Shown: one piece after another, positions 20,617-30,540 of the stretch | Numbering within the stretch: the stretch's first letter is position 1 | Layout of the letters: the number at the start of each line of letters is the position of its first letter | Assembly: GCA_026018925.1 (NCBI GenBank) | Contig: JAKSZU010000031.1 | Coordinates: forward strand, 12,880,648-12,944,647 | From: Tupaia tana | Taxonomy: Eukaryota > Chordata > Mammalia > Scandentia > Tupaiidae | Length of the DNA stretch: 64,000 nucleotides | Direction: 5' to 3' | The notes under the pieces: model-generated | Told to the model about the DNA's origin: nothing | What the model saw: the letters and a program-made list of their open reading frames with translations, nothing else | Databases searched by the model: none | Made by a program: the position numbers and the translations under genes

Positions 20617-20860
20617 GGGACCAGCAGATGGCATAATGATTATGTTGCTGGACTCTCGTGGCTGACTAAGGTTCAAGTCCCAGACCCAGAGGCTTTAAAA
20701 CTCACTCCGGGTACATGTGCGTGCATGCCCGAGATCCCAAGGGGAGAATGGAGGAGAAGGGATTGCAGTGTGGTCATCCCCCCGGCTCAGCCATCTGTCT
20801 CTCTGTCTCTCCAGTGAGCACATGCACCTTATAAGCAAAAATCTCTCTAAAAAACAAAGA
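20617..20860 (+). mobile_element. SINE-A
   Basis: GGGGACCAGCAGATGGCATA to AAAAATCTCTCTAAAAAAC. Flanks AACCTTCTG and ACCCTTCTG resemble a duplicated target. Confidence 0.88.
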
Positions 20861-21109
20861 CCCTTCTGTGGCTTGTCTGTGTCCCTTCCTGGTGGAAGAC
20901 AGCTTTTAGACCTGTGACCCCAGAGTGGGTCAGCGTGGGGAACTGGGTCTCCATCCCAGGAGTCTGGGCAGCTGCTTCCTGCCCAAGGCTGCTCCATCCT
21001 CGGTGTTTCCAGAGAAGCCACAGCCTGAACTTGCGGACTTCTTCCTGAGCCCCTGACTCTGCAACTTGGACCCCCCCGCCCCCCGCTGGCAGGGCTGAAC
21101 ACCTTTTTG

Positions 21110-21357
21110 TTATTTTTCAGAGATTTTTACTATAGGACATGTGCACTTGTCAGAGAGACAGAGAGACAGAAAGCGAGCAGTCACCCCACAGAGGGGATGG
21201 CCACGCCGCAATGCCTTCTCCTCCATTCTCCTCTTGGGATTTTGGGCATGCATGCACACACACACCCAGCATAGTTTCAAGCCCTGGATCCGGGACTCGA
21301 ACCACAGTCAAGCACATGGGATTCCAGCGTCTTAACCACGACGCCACCTATTGGTGG
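21110..21357 (-). mobile_element. SINE-A
   Basis: AGATTTTTACTATAGGACAT, GGCCACGCCGCAATGCC, GGACTCGAACCACAG, CCACCTATTGGTGG. Confidence 0.87.
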
Positions 21358-21430
21358 TGCAAGACTGCACAAGTTTAAATCCCTCATTTGCATATAGGAC
21401 CTAAAAGGTAACCTGGGCAGGGACGTTCTT

Positions 21431-21612
21431 CTTTTAATTGGCTTGAGAGCCCATGTGCTCACCAGAGAGAGACAGAGACAGAGAGAGAGAAAGTAAGAAC
21501 CATCCTGTGGGCGATGGGCATGATGCAGCCCCTTCTCCATTTCTGTCTCCCTGAAGGATTTTTGGCACGCACACACGTGCACCTGGTGTGTTTTTCAGGT
21601 CTCTGGTTCTGG
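21431..21612 (-). mobile_element. SINE-A, head missing
   Basis: Tail and body complement (CTCACCAGAGAGAGACAG, GATGCAGCCCCTTCTCC, CACACGTGCACCTGG), ending before the head. A short TG tract follows at 21623. Confidence 0.7.
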
Positions 21613-21891
21613 GAGCACGTATGTGTGTGTGTGTGTGAACATGCGATAGTGTGCATATGTCATATGCTTAGTGCATTTTAGGGAAATGTGACCCAGGACA
21701 GCCAGGAGAGAACAGCAGCTTTCCTGGGGTTCTGGAATAGGAAGCCCGTGTTGATGTCTGGTAAGGACTGAAATGTCAAGATTGGTTCATATGACAAAGG
21801 AATAACAAGATACTAGTTTGGTGCTTTGTAGAGGTTTATGCTTTTTCACTAAATTCATTATTTCACTTAATTCATTTCACTTAATTCATTA

Positions 21892-22140
21892 TTTTGGAGA
21901 GAGGCTTTTGGTGTAGGCTGTGCTTGCCAGAGACACAGAGAGACAGAGACAGAAACTGAGAAATCACTCTGCTCGGGGGATGAACACGCCGCAATCCCTT
22001 CTCCTCCATTCTCCTCTTAGGATTTCAGGCACGCACGCACACGTGCCCAGCGTGAGTTTCAAGCCACGGAGTCTGGGACTTGAACCACCGTCAGCCGTGT
22101 AAGAGTCCAGCACTTTAACCACCACGCCACCCGCTGGTCC
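21892..22140 (-). mobile_element. SINE-A
   Basis: GAGAGGCTTTTGGTGTAGGC, CCGCAATCCCTTCTCC, GGACTTGAACCACC, CCACCCGCTGGTCC. Confidence 0.87.
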
Positions 22141-22142
22141 TA

Positions 22143-22370
22143 ATTTTATTTTATTTTATTTATTATTTTTTTAGAGAGATTTTTGCTATAGGTGCATGCA
22201 TTTGCCAGAGAGACAGAGAGACAGAAAGTGAGAAATCACCCCCAGGGGGGATGGCCATGCCGCAGTCCCTTCTCCTCCATTCTCCTCTCGGGATCTTGGG
22301 CATGCACGCACACGCACCTGAGTGTTCCAAGCCATCAACGATGCAACCATTGCTCCATCCGCTGGTCCCT
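22143..22370 (-). mobile_element. SINE-A with deletion in the head
   Basis: ATTTTATTTTATTTTATTTA then GATTTTTGCTATAGGTGC and a full body; the B-box part is missing and the head end CCATCCGCTGGTCCC follows. Confidence 0.82.
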
Positions 22371-22375
22371 ATGTT

Positions 22376-22569
22376 TATTGTTTAAATGTATTGTATGTAC
22401 TCTTACTTCTTCCTCTGCTTTATACTTTCTTATTTACATGTCATTGTTACACATCTTTGTAGAGTACGAAGGGTGGGTGTCGTGTATGATACTCAAACCA
22501 CAGACACTACCGTGTTCACCATTGTCTTTTCTTAAAAACTTCTTTTCTACATTCAATCACTGTCCATCG
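22376..22569. other. AT-rich sequence, possible L1 3' UTR piece
   Basis: GTCATTGTTACACATCTTTG and TAGAGTACGAAGGGTGGGTG have the flavour of an antisense L1 3' UTR, but no ORF2 text is attached. Low confidence. Confidence 0.25.
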
Positions 22570-22655
22570 CCACAGCTGGTGAAACGAATGTGCCCAGCAT
22601 GGCTACACTGCACTGCAGTCCAGCTCCTTAACTGCTATGCCACCTGCCGACCCTG
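22570..22655 (-). mobile_element. SINE head fragment, weak
   Basis: CCAGCTCCTTAACTGCTATG and CCACCTGCCGACCC resemble the head end only. Confidence 0.4.
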
Positions 22656-22984
22656 CCATAGGGACTTTAAAACCATGGTGTCCCGTCCTGTGTCAGCCAG
22701 ACGGTAGCTATGGAACGGCTCCGAGACCTGTCACGTGGGCAGCCCCATGTTTGCGACAGGGCCATGCCCGGAGAGTGCCCAAGTACGTCTTCACGCTGAG
22801 GGGACAGGAGCGTTGACACAAGTGGCCGTTGGAAGTGACCGCAGCACGCCTGCCACAGAGCTCTCTGGGCGACGATGATCCGATTTAGCACAGCAGCAAA
22901 CGCGTACGGACCCCAGGCTCAACGGCGGACAGGGCACCCTGACCTGGTTGTCGGCGCAGCTGGCCCTGAACGGGAAAGGCGTGG
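22656..22984. other. Single-copy-looking sequence
   Basis: CpG-containing; no gene or repeat recognised. Confidence 0.3.
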
Positions 22985-23088
22985 AGGTCCCTCTCTCCTC
23001 AGGAGGACCCCTGTCTCTCTCTGTCTCTGTGTCTCTCTGGCCAGTGCATGTGCCCTATAGCAAAAATCTCTCTCTCCAAAAAAAAAGG
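22985..23088 (+). mobile_element. SINE-A 3' fragment
   Basis: CT-rich stretch, GGCCAGTGCATGTGCCCTAT, AGCAAAAATCTCTCTC and poly(A). Confidence 0.75.
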
Positions 23089-23559
23089 GAAGCCAGTGTA
23101 TGCAGGTGCCAGGCCTGCAGGGCCTCGCTAACCAACTTCTTTTGGAAGTTGCAATGTAAAACCACACACGACATCAAACCTACACTAATTGGGAGCCTGT
23201 GACATGCTGGGCGGGTCCGAAGCTTACTTTTAGCCCAGGCCCGTGGGAGGAGGAGGTAAATAATATCCCGGAAGGACCACCTCCTCCCTTAGAGAAGGAA
23301 TCTGTCGAAATCTTTGCAGAAGCCCTCGTTTCTACAGCAACAGGAACCTGGAAGGGTGACGGGCGGGTGCTCTGGGGCCTCTGCTACTTCTCTTGGCATC
23401 GATCCGTGCTGTTGCATTTTGATTTTATTTTCTAGAACACTCTCGACGGTCATGAAACTAGGAGGAACCTGTCGTCTGAACATGGCGCACATTTAGACAG
23501 AGTTTTTTCTTTGTCACGTTTATTTTTATAAAGCGAAGAAGTACAGATTTAAACAAATG
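23089..23559. other. Single-copy-looking sequence
   Basis: No gene or repeat recognised. Confidence 0.35.
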
Positions 23560-23850
23560 TTTTCAGCAAGAGAACTTGACTTTTTTTTTGCTTTTTGGTC
23601 TTTTACATGTTTCTTCCGTTTGCCCACCGCACCCACCGTCTCCCCCCACGCCTCTCCCGTGCAGTCCTGGCATTCTAGAGTCACCCTCTCTACCGTCACG
23701 GCTTCAGATCTTTCCATTTCGGCCAGAGTGCAGAGGGACATGGCCAGTGGGGATATACAGTGTCTGTCTAGCGCAGAGGGACAGAGCCAGTGGGGATATA
23801 CAGTATTTGTCTTTTAGAGTCTGGCTTTCACTGTGTTATTTTTCTTTCTT
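23560..23850 (-). mobile_element. L1 3' UTR fragment with a short tandem duplication
   Basis: Parallels the 3' UTR part of the L1 at 41486: a GTCTCC-rich stretch, GGGATATACAGT, TTAGAGTCTGGCTTTCACT. A segment of about 44 bases (GCAGAGGGACA through GGGGATATACAGT) occurs twice at 23731-23810. Confidence 0.6.
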
Positions 23851-23855
23851 TCTTT

Positions 23856-24038
23856 CTTAGACTTATTTTTTATTTAACTTCATTTGTTTACGTAATAATT
23901 TATCTTAACTTGACCAGAGAGGGACGTAGTGATGTGGGATGGGGGGAGTGAGAAAGCAACATTCCAGGTCAGGGGCTCGAACCACGCTTTGCCATGTGGG
24001 AGTCCAGCACCCTTAACCACCATGCCACTTGCTCGCTC
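23856..24038 (-). mobile_element. SINE-B
   Basis: TTATTTTTTATTTAACTTC, AACTTGACCAGAGAGGG, GGGCTCGAACC, CCACTTGCTCGCTCC. Confidence 0.82.
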
Positions 24039-24067
24039 CTTTGTGACTTTTTAAACATGATTCTTAT

Positions 24068-24321
24068 GGGAACAGCAGATGATGGAGTGGTTACGTTACT
24101 AGACTTTCACCCGGGAGACTGTAGTTCGAGTCCCAGACCCAGCAGATTGAAACTCACTCTGGGCACATGTGTGTGTGTGCCCAAAACTCTGAGACAACAG
24201 TGGATGAGAAGAGATTGTGATGTGGCCGTCCGCCCCGGGGAGGGGTTGTGATTTCTCTCTTTCTGTCTCTCTCTGTCTCTTTCTGGCAAGTGCGTGAACC
24301 CTATAGCAAAAATTGCTCTTA
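24068..24321 (+). mobile_element. SINE-A
   Basis: GGGAACAGCAGATGATGG head, AGTTCGAGTCCCAG, CCCTATAGCAAAAATTGC. Confidence 0.85.
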
Positions 24322-24337
24322 ACAATGTGTATTTCTG

Positions 24338-24620
24338 GGGCCAACAGATGGCGTAATGGCTATGTTGCAGAACTCCCACGTAGTTAACTGCGGTTCAAGT
24401 CCCAGACCTGGTGGCTTAAACTCACGCCGGGCGCATGTACATGCGTGCCCAAGATCCCGAGAGGAGGATGGAGGAGAAGGGATTGCGGCGTGGCCATACC
24501 CCCTGGGGGGTGATTTCTCGCTTTCTGTCTCTGTCTCTCTCTGTCTTTCTGGCAAGCACAGATGCCCTATAGCAAAAAAGCCAACAAACAAACAAAAAAA
24601 ACCTCTCCAAAAAAAAAAGT
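24338..24620 (+). mobile_element. SINE-A, well preserved, two A-rich tails
   Basis: GGGGCCAACAGATGGCGTAA; the tail has GCAAAAAAGCCAACAAAC then CCTCTCCAAAAAAAAAAG, suggesting growth inside the tail. Confidence 0.9.
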
Positions 24621-24639
24621 GCATTAACTTTTTTCTTCC

Positions 24640-24800
24640 ATGAGTAAAAGGAGCGAGAAACGGAAAAACGCAGAGAGAGACATGGAGACAGAGATATGTA
24701 GAAACAGCATCTCCATAGGATCTTGAACTTCGACAGCCCCCAGTCCCATCCCCGGATTATGGGCACACGCGTGCCTGGCGTGTCAGGGAGGTCTGCGGAC
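24640..24800 (-). mobile_element. Older SINE-like element (third type)
   Basis: GCAGAGAGAGACATGGAGAC, GTGCCTGGCGTGTCAGGGAG, GACGTGAACCGGGGACCTC parallel 3596-3760. Strongly diverged. Confidence 0.4.
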
Positions 24801-25413
24801 GTGAACCGGGGACCTCGGCACGTGGCCATGCTTCATGGGGTCGTGTTTTCCCGCCGTGCCAGCGTCTGGCTCCTGTCCTGTGAACGACCCGCCGGGCGAC
24901 CGTCGCGAGGTCTCTGCCGTCGCTGGCGGGTGTTCCTCTTTCCTGGTGCCTCACGCATGTTCGAGGGTGATGACGACGGGATGGCGGGCATTCCTGAGCC
25001 GATGGCACCGGGTTCCAGAAGGCGCTTCCGTGGTTGTGCAGGGGAGGGGCGGGCAGGGAAGGTCCGTGTAGGGGAGAGGCGGGGGGAGGCTGCCGTCCTG
25101 ACCCCCTCCTTCTTCCTCCCTCCTTCCCGTCTTCCTCCCCTCCTCACATCCCCCTCCTTTCCCTCCTTCTTTACAGACACCCCAGAGACAGAGGCGAGCA
25201 CCGTTGGGGGGACCCACACGCTGCCCCCACCTTGTGTTCCTGGCCAGCGTGGGTCGAGGGTGCACAGCGGGTGTTCGAGCTCGGTCATCCGCGTGATCCA
25301 GTCTCGCTCGGGCCGGCCGTGGGCCCTGCATCACCAAGCCGGCCTGTCTCAGTTCTTGTTTTCCTCACTGACACGTGAGCCTTATGCATACTGATGAAGA
25401 CAGTGGACTGTTT
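24801..25413. other. CpG-rich intragenic patch
   Basis: Dense CpG from about 24770 to 25340, with GC-box-like GGGGAGGGGCGGGC at 25041 and GAGAGGCGGGGGGAGG at 25073, then a pyrimidine-rich run. No start exon recognised. Possible CpG island or alternative promoter, or simply GC-rich subtelomeric DNA. Confidence 0.4.
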
Positions 25414-25677
25414 TTTCTAAGAGATATTTTGCTACAGGGCGTTCATTCGTCAGAGAGACAGAGAGGGACAGAGAGATAGAAAGCAAGAAATTAACCCCCC
25501 CCCCCCCAGGGGAGATGGCACACTGCCATCCCTTCTCCTCCATTCTCCTGTTGTGATTTTGGGCACACACGCACACGCGCCCGGCGTGAGTTCCAAACCA
25601 TTGAGTCAGGGACTCGAACCACAGTCTGCCGTGTGGGAGTCCAGCGCCATAACCATTGCACCATCTGCTGCTCCCCC
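25414..25677 (-). mobile_element. SINE-A
   Basis: AAGAGATATTTTGCTACAGG, a C run at 25496, GGACTCGAACCACAG, CCATCTGCTGCTCC. Confidence 0.85.
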
Positions 25678-25779
25678 CATGGAGTAGCTTCTTTGGATCT
25701 GATTTGTTTTGTTTGACTTTGGGTCATGGTATTATTCCTCCACGTGCCTTGAACCAGAGGACCTAGAGGCAGAATAAAT

Positions 25780-25943
25780 ATGTGAGAGCACTTCTAAGAG
25801 TTTATGAGAAGAAAGAAAGAAGAAACAGAGAGAAAGACAAAAAAAGAAGAAAGAAAAAAGAAAATAAAGAGAAAGACAAAAAGAAAGAAGAAAGAAAGAG
25901 AAAGACAGAAAGAAGAAAGAAAAAGACAGACAGACAGACAGAC

Positions 25944-25992
<49 letters not shown>

Positions 25993-26069
25993 AAGACAAA
26001 GGAAGACAGAAAGAAGAAGATGGAAGGAAGGAAGGAAGGAAGGAAGGAAGGAAGGAAGGAAGGAAGGAA

Positions 26070-26127
<58 letters not shown>

Positions 26128-26270
26128 AGGAGGAAAGAAAGAAAGAAGGAAGAAAAAGACAAAGAAAGAAGAAAGAAAGGAAGACAGAAGAAATAAAGAG
26201 AAAGAAAGAAGAAAAAAGAGAAAGAAAGAAGAAAGAAAGAGAGAAAGAGGAAGGAAGGAAGGAAATGGGA
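25780..26270. repeat. Polypurine tract, (GAAA)n / (GGAA)n
   Basis: About 490 bases almost wholly A/G on the + strand, with pure blocks of (GAAA)n at 25945-25975, (GGAA)n at 26020-26070 and (GAAA)n at 26073-26126. Several parts are mirror-symmetric. Confidence 0.95.
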
Positions 26271-26493
26271 ATAAAGTATGCATCTGTTTCTGTGCTAGAG
26301 AATTCTGAAATTCATGCGTAGTTATTTCATAACACACACGTGAATTATGGCTCTCACGTGCATCCAAAACTGCTTCCGTGTCTGCCTCCTCTTCCTCCAA
26401 AACCTCAGCTCTTCCGAAGCACCAGCCACGTTTCTGTCTCCCTGCTCTTATAAAGTTATCCCTGGGCATTCACTCTGTAAAAGTGTCTCCTCG

Positions 26494-26747
26494 GGAGCCA
26501 GCAGGTAGCATGGTCCTTAAGGTGATGGATCCCACATCACCAACTCCGTGGTTCGAGTCCTGGAGCTGAGGACTGGAAAATCACACTGAGTACATATGCA
26601 CGCATGCCCAAAATCCCAGGGGGAGAACGGAGAAGGGACTGTGGCATGGCCGTCTCCCACCCAGTGGTAGATTTCTCATTTCCCCTCTCTGTCTCTGGCG
26701 AATGTATGCACCCTATGGCAAAAAATCTATTAAAAAAGAAAAAAAGC
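26494..26747 (+). mobile_element. SINE-A
   Basis: GCCAGCAGGTAGCATGGTCC head, GGTTCGAGTCCTGG, CCCTATGGCAAAAAATC. Confidence 0.85.
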
Positions 26748-26805
26748 GTTCCCTTCTAATATTCTACTGAAAAAGAAGGAAGTCCTCGTTTCTGAGTCAT
26801 GGGAT

Positions 26806-27058
26806 GTATTAGTTAGGGATGCTGCGTAACAAAATAACCATGGACTTTGCAGCTTCCAACAGCTCCTGTTTGCACTCACAGTCTCTGTGCAGCGGGGGTC
26901 TGGGTATGGTGCGGCTGAGTTCTCGCCTGAGCTTTTCAGTGAGCTCAAACCAGAGTTGCCGTCTCCGAGTTCCTTTCTGCAGCTCACAATCCTCTTTTGA
27001 GCTCACGAAGTTGTTGGCAAAATTCAATTCCGTGAGGTTTGCCAACTTCTAAATAACA
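26806..27058 (-). mobile_element. LTR fragment, MaLR-like
   Basis: GTATTAGTTAGGGATGCTGC, AACAAAATAACCATGGAC, CAGTCTCTGTGCAGCGGGG, GTTGTTGGCAAAATTCA are in the antisense order of an old MLT1-subgroup LTR end. Partial, placental age; family assignment moderate. Confidence 0.55.
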
Positions 27059-27387
27059 GAGAGAAAGACTCTCTAAAAAAAGCGTTTCTTCCGAAATAGC
27101 CATTCCGAGGCAGACGGTGCTTGCTGTAGCAGGTGACAGCCGTAGACTCAGGGAGGTACGGGACGGGGTGGCGCCTGCCCGAGGCTGGACAGACCGCGTC
27201 TGGGCCGGTGTGCTCGTACAAGTCCTTGTGTCAGGGTTCAGTTGCCTTTGTACAACCTTACGGTCCTGGCAGAGTTCTCGAGCCAGTTCTGCCGGGCATG
27301 TTTGCACGAGAACCACCCCTCCGTCGCCTTCCCTGGGTCGCGCCACAGTGTGACATAACCCACTCCGTCAGTTTTTATTTCTATTTG
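27059..27387. other. Single-copy-looking sequence
   Basis: CpG-containing; no gene or repeat recognised. Confidence 0.3.
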
Positions 27388-27604
27388 TTTAGGTGTTTGC
27401 CATAGGGCACGTGTGCTCACTGGAGAGAGACAGAGAGATAGAGACAGAGAGAAAGTGAGACATCACCCCCCAGAGGGATGGTCGCTTCACAGTCTCTCTG
27501 TCTCCATTTTTCCTGGGATCTCGGGCACGCACGCACACACACCTGGCGTGATTTTTAAGCGGTTGGGTCCAGGACTCGAATCATGGTTGATGACGTGGGA
27601 CCCC
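27388..27604 (-). mobile_element. SINE-A, head joined to an inverted copy
   Basis: TGTTTGCCATAGGGCACGTG to GATGACGTGGGACCCC. It runs without a gap into a + strand SINE-A body, so the two form an imperfect inverted repeat. Confidence 0.8.
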
Positions 27605-27742
27605 AGAGTCCCGAGGGGAGAATGGAGGAGAAGAGATTGCGGCGTGGCCGTCTCCCCTGGAGGGAGATTCTTGCTTTTTGTCTCTCTTTTTCTCTGGCAA
27701 GCGCATGCACCCTGTAGGGAAAATCTCTCTTTTTTAAAAAAG
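27605..27742 (+). mobile_element. SINE-A 3' half
   Basis: Begins GAGTCCCGAGGGGAGAATGG, ends CCCTGTAGGGAAAATCTC. Confidence 0.8.
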
Positions 27743-27745
27743 GGA

Positions 27746-28132
27746 ATTATCTATTTAATTTTATTCATTATTATTATTGTTATTATTTTTTAAATATTTT
27801 TGCTATAGGATGCGTGTGCTCGCTGGAGAGACAGAGACAGAGAGACAGAGAGTGAGGAATCACCCCCCAGGGGAGATGGACAGAGTGAAGCCCTTTCTCT
27901 GTTGTCCTCTTGGGATTTGGGGCACATACTCACACAGAGAAAGTGAGAAATCACCCCCACCCCAGGGATGGCTGTGCCATAATCCCTTCTCCCTTCTCCT
28001 CCTGATTTCTCACGCGCACACACACACACACGTGTGCCCAGTGTGCATTTCAAACTCCCGGGTCCGAGATTTGAACCACAGCCAGCCATGTGGGAGTCCA
28101 GCAATGTAAGTGCTAGGCCATCTGCTGGACCC
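27746..28132 (-). mobile_element. SINE-A with internally duplicated body
   Basis: AGTGAGGAATCACCCCCCAG at 27852 and AGTGAGAAATCACCCCCACC at 27944: the body start occurs twice, so this copy is about 120 bases longer than usual. Head end CCATCTGCTGGACCC. Confidence 0.8.
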
Positions 28133-28191
28133 GTAAATCAATTTTTCTCACTTAACACCTGTCTTCTAGGTGGGATGCAAGTTTTCCTGGA

Positions 28192-28378
28192 GGTTGGCAG
28201 GTGGCATGGTGGTTGGGGCACTGGACTCCCACCTGGCCAACCGGGGTTTGAATCCCGGACCAGGCAGCTTGCTTTCTCACTTTCCCTTCCTGTCTCTCTC
28301 TGCCTCTCTTTGGGCAAATTAAAAAATAAATAATAATAACAAATGAAATGAAATAAATAAATAATTCTTAAAAAAAAG
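28192..28378 (+). mobile_element. SINE-B
   Basis: GGTTGGCAGGTGGCATGGTG head, GCAGCTTGCTTTCTCACTTT, GGCAAATTAAAAAATAAATA. Confidence 0.87.
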
Positions 28379-28426
28379 AAAGAAAGAAAGAAAACACGTT
28401 TTCCTGTTTGGAATTATCCTAGCCAT

Positions 28427-28600
28427 GGGGCTGGCAGGTGACACGCTGGTTAAGGGCACTGGATTCCCATATGGCTGACCGTGGTTCAAGTCCTGGACCT
28501 GGTGGCTTTGATTTCTCACTTTCCCTTTCTCTCTCTGTCTCTCTGTGGTCTAAAATAAATAAATAACAAATGGAAGTACATAAATAATCTTTGAAAAGGA
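28427..28600 (+). mobile_element. SINE-B
   Basis: GGGGCTGGCAGGTGACACGC head, GGTTCAAGTCCTGG, AAAATAAATAAATAAC. Ends about 65 bases before a DHRSX exon. Confidence 0.87.
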
Positions 28601-28665
28601 AAAGTGAATTCTGTTACCCTGTGTGGTAGTGTAGGAGCTGACCTGCCGGCTCGTTCTCCTCGCAG

Positions 28666-28767
28666 TGGAGTTTTTGTACTGTGACCTGGCGTCCATGACA
28701 TCCATCCGGCAGTTTGTCCAGAGCTTCAAGAGGAAGAAGCTCCCTCTCCACGTCTTGGTCAATAATG
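28666..28767 (+). CDS. DHRSX: DHRSX internal coding exon (SDR DLxS region to NNAG)
   Basis: DHRSX is a short-chain dehydrogenase/reductase of the ER/secretory system. Recent work assigns it the polyprenol-to-polyprenal and dolichal-to-dolichol steps of dolichol synthesis; earlier work linked it to starvation-induced autophagy. This 102-base exon follows acceptor TCCTCGCAG and precedes donor GTGAGT. It enters in phase 2 (last two bases of a Val codon) and reads EFLYCDLASMTSIRQFVQ, then a Lys/Arg-rich stretch and PLHVLVNN; the first base of the next Ala codon lies before the donor. It carries the SDR YCDLAS stretch (adenine-side Asp) and the start of NNAG. Apart from conservative changes it matches human DHRSX as I remember it. 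The upstream exons with TGxxxGxG were not found in bases 1-28600. Confidence 0.93.
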
Positions 28768-28899
28768 GTGAGTGCTGGTGACACTGCTCCGAGCGCGAGG
28801 TTGATGCCACGCAGACATGAACCCCGACGTTCCCGCAAGAGCCGTGCTTCAGCAGAGCACAGTTCCCAGGGAAACTCATGACTCTGTGCCCTGAACAGA

Positions 28900-29169
28900 C
28901 CACGGGCCGTGAGGGGGTGTGGTGGTTCAGGCGGCCGGATCCCACGTGGCTGGCTGCATGGTTCGAGTCCCTGACCCGCTGGCTTGAAAAACACACCGGG
29001 CATGTGGAAATGCATGCCCAATATCCTGAAAGGAGGGAGAAATGGAGGAGAAGGGAGTGTGCTGTGGTCATCCCCACGTGGAGGGTTGCTTTCTCACTTT
29101 CTGTCCCTCTCTCTGTCTCTGTCTCCTCTGGCAAGTGCACATGCCCTATAGCAAAATTTTAAAAAAAAG
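28900..29169 (+). mobile_element. SINE-A
   Basis: GGGGGTGTGGTGGTTCAGGC head, GGTTCGAGTCCCTG, CCCTATAGCAAAATTTTAAA. In the intron after the first DHRSX exon of the window. Confidence 0.83.
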
Positions 29170-29271
29170 GTATGCTATTTTTTCCTGCTGCTTCATTTTA
29201 ATACTGTGTTTGGCTTTTGTTACGAGCAAAATCCATTTTATTTTGTATTAGCTGTTTAAGATTTCTGCCAT

Positions 29272-29366
29272 GGGGCCAGTGAATGGTGTAGTGCTTACAT
29301 GACTGGACTCCGGCATGACTGACTGCAGTTTGCGTCCTGGACACGGTGCCTTGAAAATTGCACTGG

Positions 29367-29397
<31 letters not shown>

Positions 29398-29548
29398 CTA
29401 AAAATCCCAGGAGGAGAATAGAGGAGAAGGGACTGCAGCATGGCCATCTCCTCCAGGGTCATTTCTCACTTTCCCTCTCTCTGTCTCTGTCTGTCTCGTT
29501 CTCTGGCGAGCACACGTGTCCTAAGGCAAAAACCTCTTTAAAAAAAAT
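29272..29548 (+). mobile_element. SINE-A with (GT)n
   Basis: GGGGCCAGTGAATGGTGTAG head; GTGTGTGTG tract at 29372-29398 in the body; tail CTAAGGCAAAAACCTC. It stands tail-to-tail with the next copy. Confidence 0.88.
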
Positions 29549-29549
29549 A

Positions 29550-29791
29550 TTGCGCCTTATGGCATGGGCACGTGTACTTGCCAGAGAGAGACAGACAGAG
29601 ATAGAGAAAGAGAGAAATCACCTCCAGGGGGATGGCCACACCACAATCCCTTCTCCTCCATTCTCCTCTCGGGATCTTGGGCACGCACGCACATGCGCCC
29701 AGCGTGAGTTTAAGCCACCGGGTCCAGGACTGGAACAGTGGTTGGCTACATGGGAGTCCAGCGACATAGCCATTGCGCCAACGGCTGGTCC
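29550..29791 (-). mobile_element. SINE-A
   Basis: ATTGCGCCTTATGGCATGGG to CCAACGGCTGGTCC; well preserved. Forms an inverted pair with 29272-29548. Confidence 0.9.
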
Positions 29792-30041
29792 TACTACCCC
29801 AAGTTTTCAACCTCTTCATCACATTTCGACACCACAGTTGGGAACACGCCCAGACGTGGCAGGAATTCCTTTCGGTGGGTTTGGAATATCTGTGCTTTTC
29901 TGTGTGTGTCACCACGCTGTCACTGGTGGTCCTCTCCCAAGTGTGACGTCCAGGAGAACACAGAGGCGGAGTCCGCCTGCCCCGGGGCCCGCTCCTCCGT
30001 CCTCGCTAACCTGCCTCGGCCTCGGATGCTCTTCTCCCCAG

Positions 30042-30249
30042 CGGGCGTGATGATGGTGCCTCAGAGAAAAACCGAGGATGGCTTCGAAGAGCACTTCGGC
30101 TTGAACTACCTGGGACACTTCCTGCTGACCAACCTTCTCCTGGACACGCTGAAGGAATCGGGGGCCCCAGGCCACAGCGCGAGGGTGGTCACCGTCTCCT
30201 CGGCCACCCACTATGTCGGCGAGCTGGACATGGACGACCTTCAGAGCAG
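30042..30249 (+). CDS. DHRSX: DHRSX internal coding exon (catalytic Asn and Ser)
   Basis: A 208-base exon between acceptor TTCTCCCCAG and donor GTGGGG. It opens by completing the Ala codon of NNAG and reads [18 protein letters not shown], then [39 protein letters not shown] and ends DMDDLQS plus two bases. It contains the Asn of the SDR catalytic tetrad (LNYLGHF) and the catalytic Ser in VTVSSA. No stop, and the phase agrees with both neighbouring exons. The donor GTGGGG is weaker than GTRAGT. An MLT1-type LTR begins only about 20 bases after the donor. Confidence 0.95.
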
Positions 30250-30269
30250 GTGGGGAAAGAGCGGCGTAT

Positions 30270-30540
30270 GGCCGGGTCAGCCCAGGCTCTGCCTGCGTCT
30301 CGGCGTGGCCCGCGCCTCTGTGTCTGTGTCCCCTCTGCTGTCTCCCGCGGGGACCCTGGTCATTTCTTGTTGAGGGCTACCTACTCCAGGAGCCTCGTGT
30401 CAACACCCTACCCTTAATAATGTCTGCAAAGACCCTGTTTCTAAGGAAGACCCCATTCTCAGGTTCTAGTGTTGTTAGGACCTGCATATGGCTTTGGGGG
30501 ATCCCCATTCAACCCATTTGACTCATGTCGAGTTCCTGTG
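30270..30540 (-). mobile_element. MaLR/MLT1-type LTR, first of two
   Basis: CAGGCTCTGCCTGCGTCTCG, CCTCTGTGTCTGTGTCCCC, GACCCTGGTCATTTC, ATGTCTGCAAAGACCCTGTT, CTCAGGTTCTAGTG, TTCAACCCA: middle to outer end of an antisense LTR, without the minisatellite part. Fossil, broken, directly after the DHRSX exon. Confidence 0.75.

Noticed and set aside
24835-25394. A coding exon in the CpG-rich patch
   Set aside because: Overlapping frames on both strands with no match to a known protein and no convincing splice sites.
25732-26469. 245-residue Phe/Ser/Leu frame on the - strand and Lys/Glu/Arg-rich frames on the + strand
   Set aside because: Translation of the (GAAA)n/(GGAA)n tract.
1-28600. Upstream DHRSX exons (TGGTDGIG cofactor motif)
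   Set aside because: Looked for and not found; probably before base 1, since DHRSX 5' introns are long.
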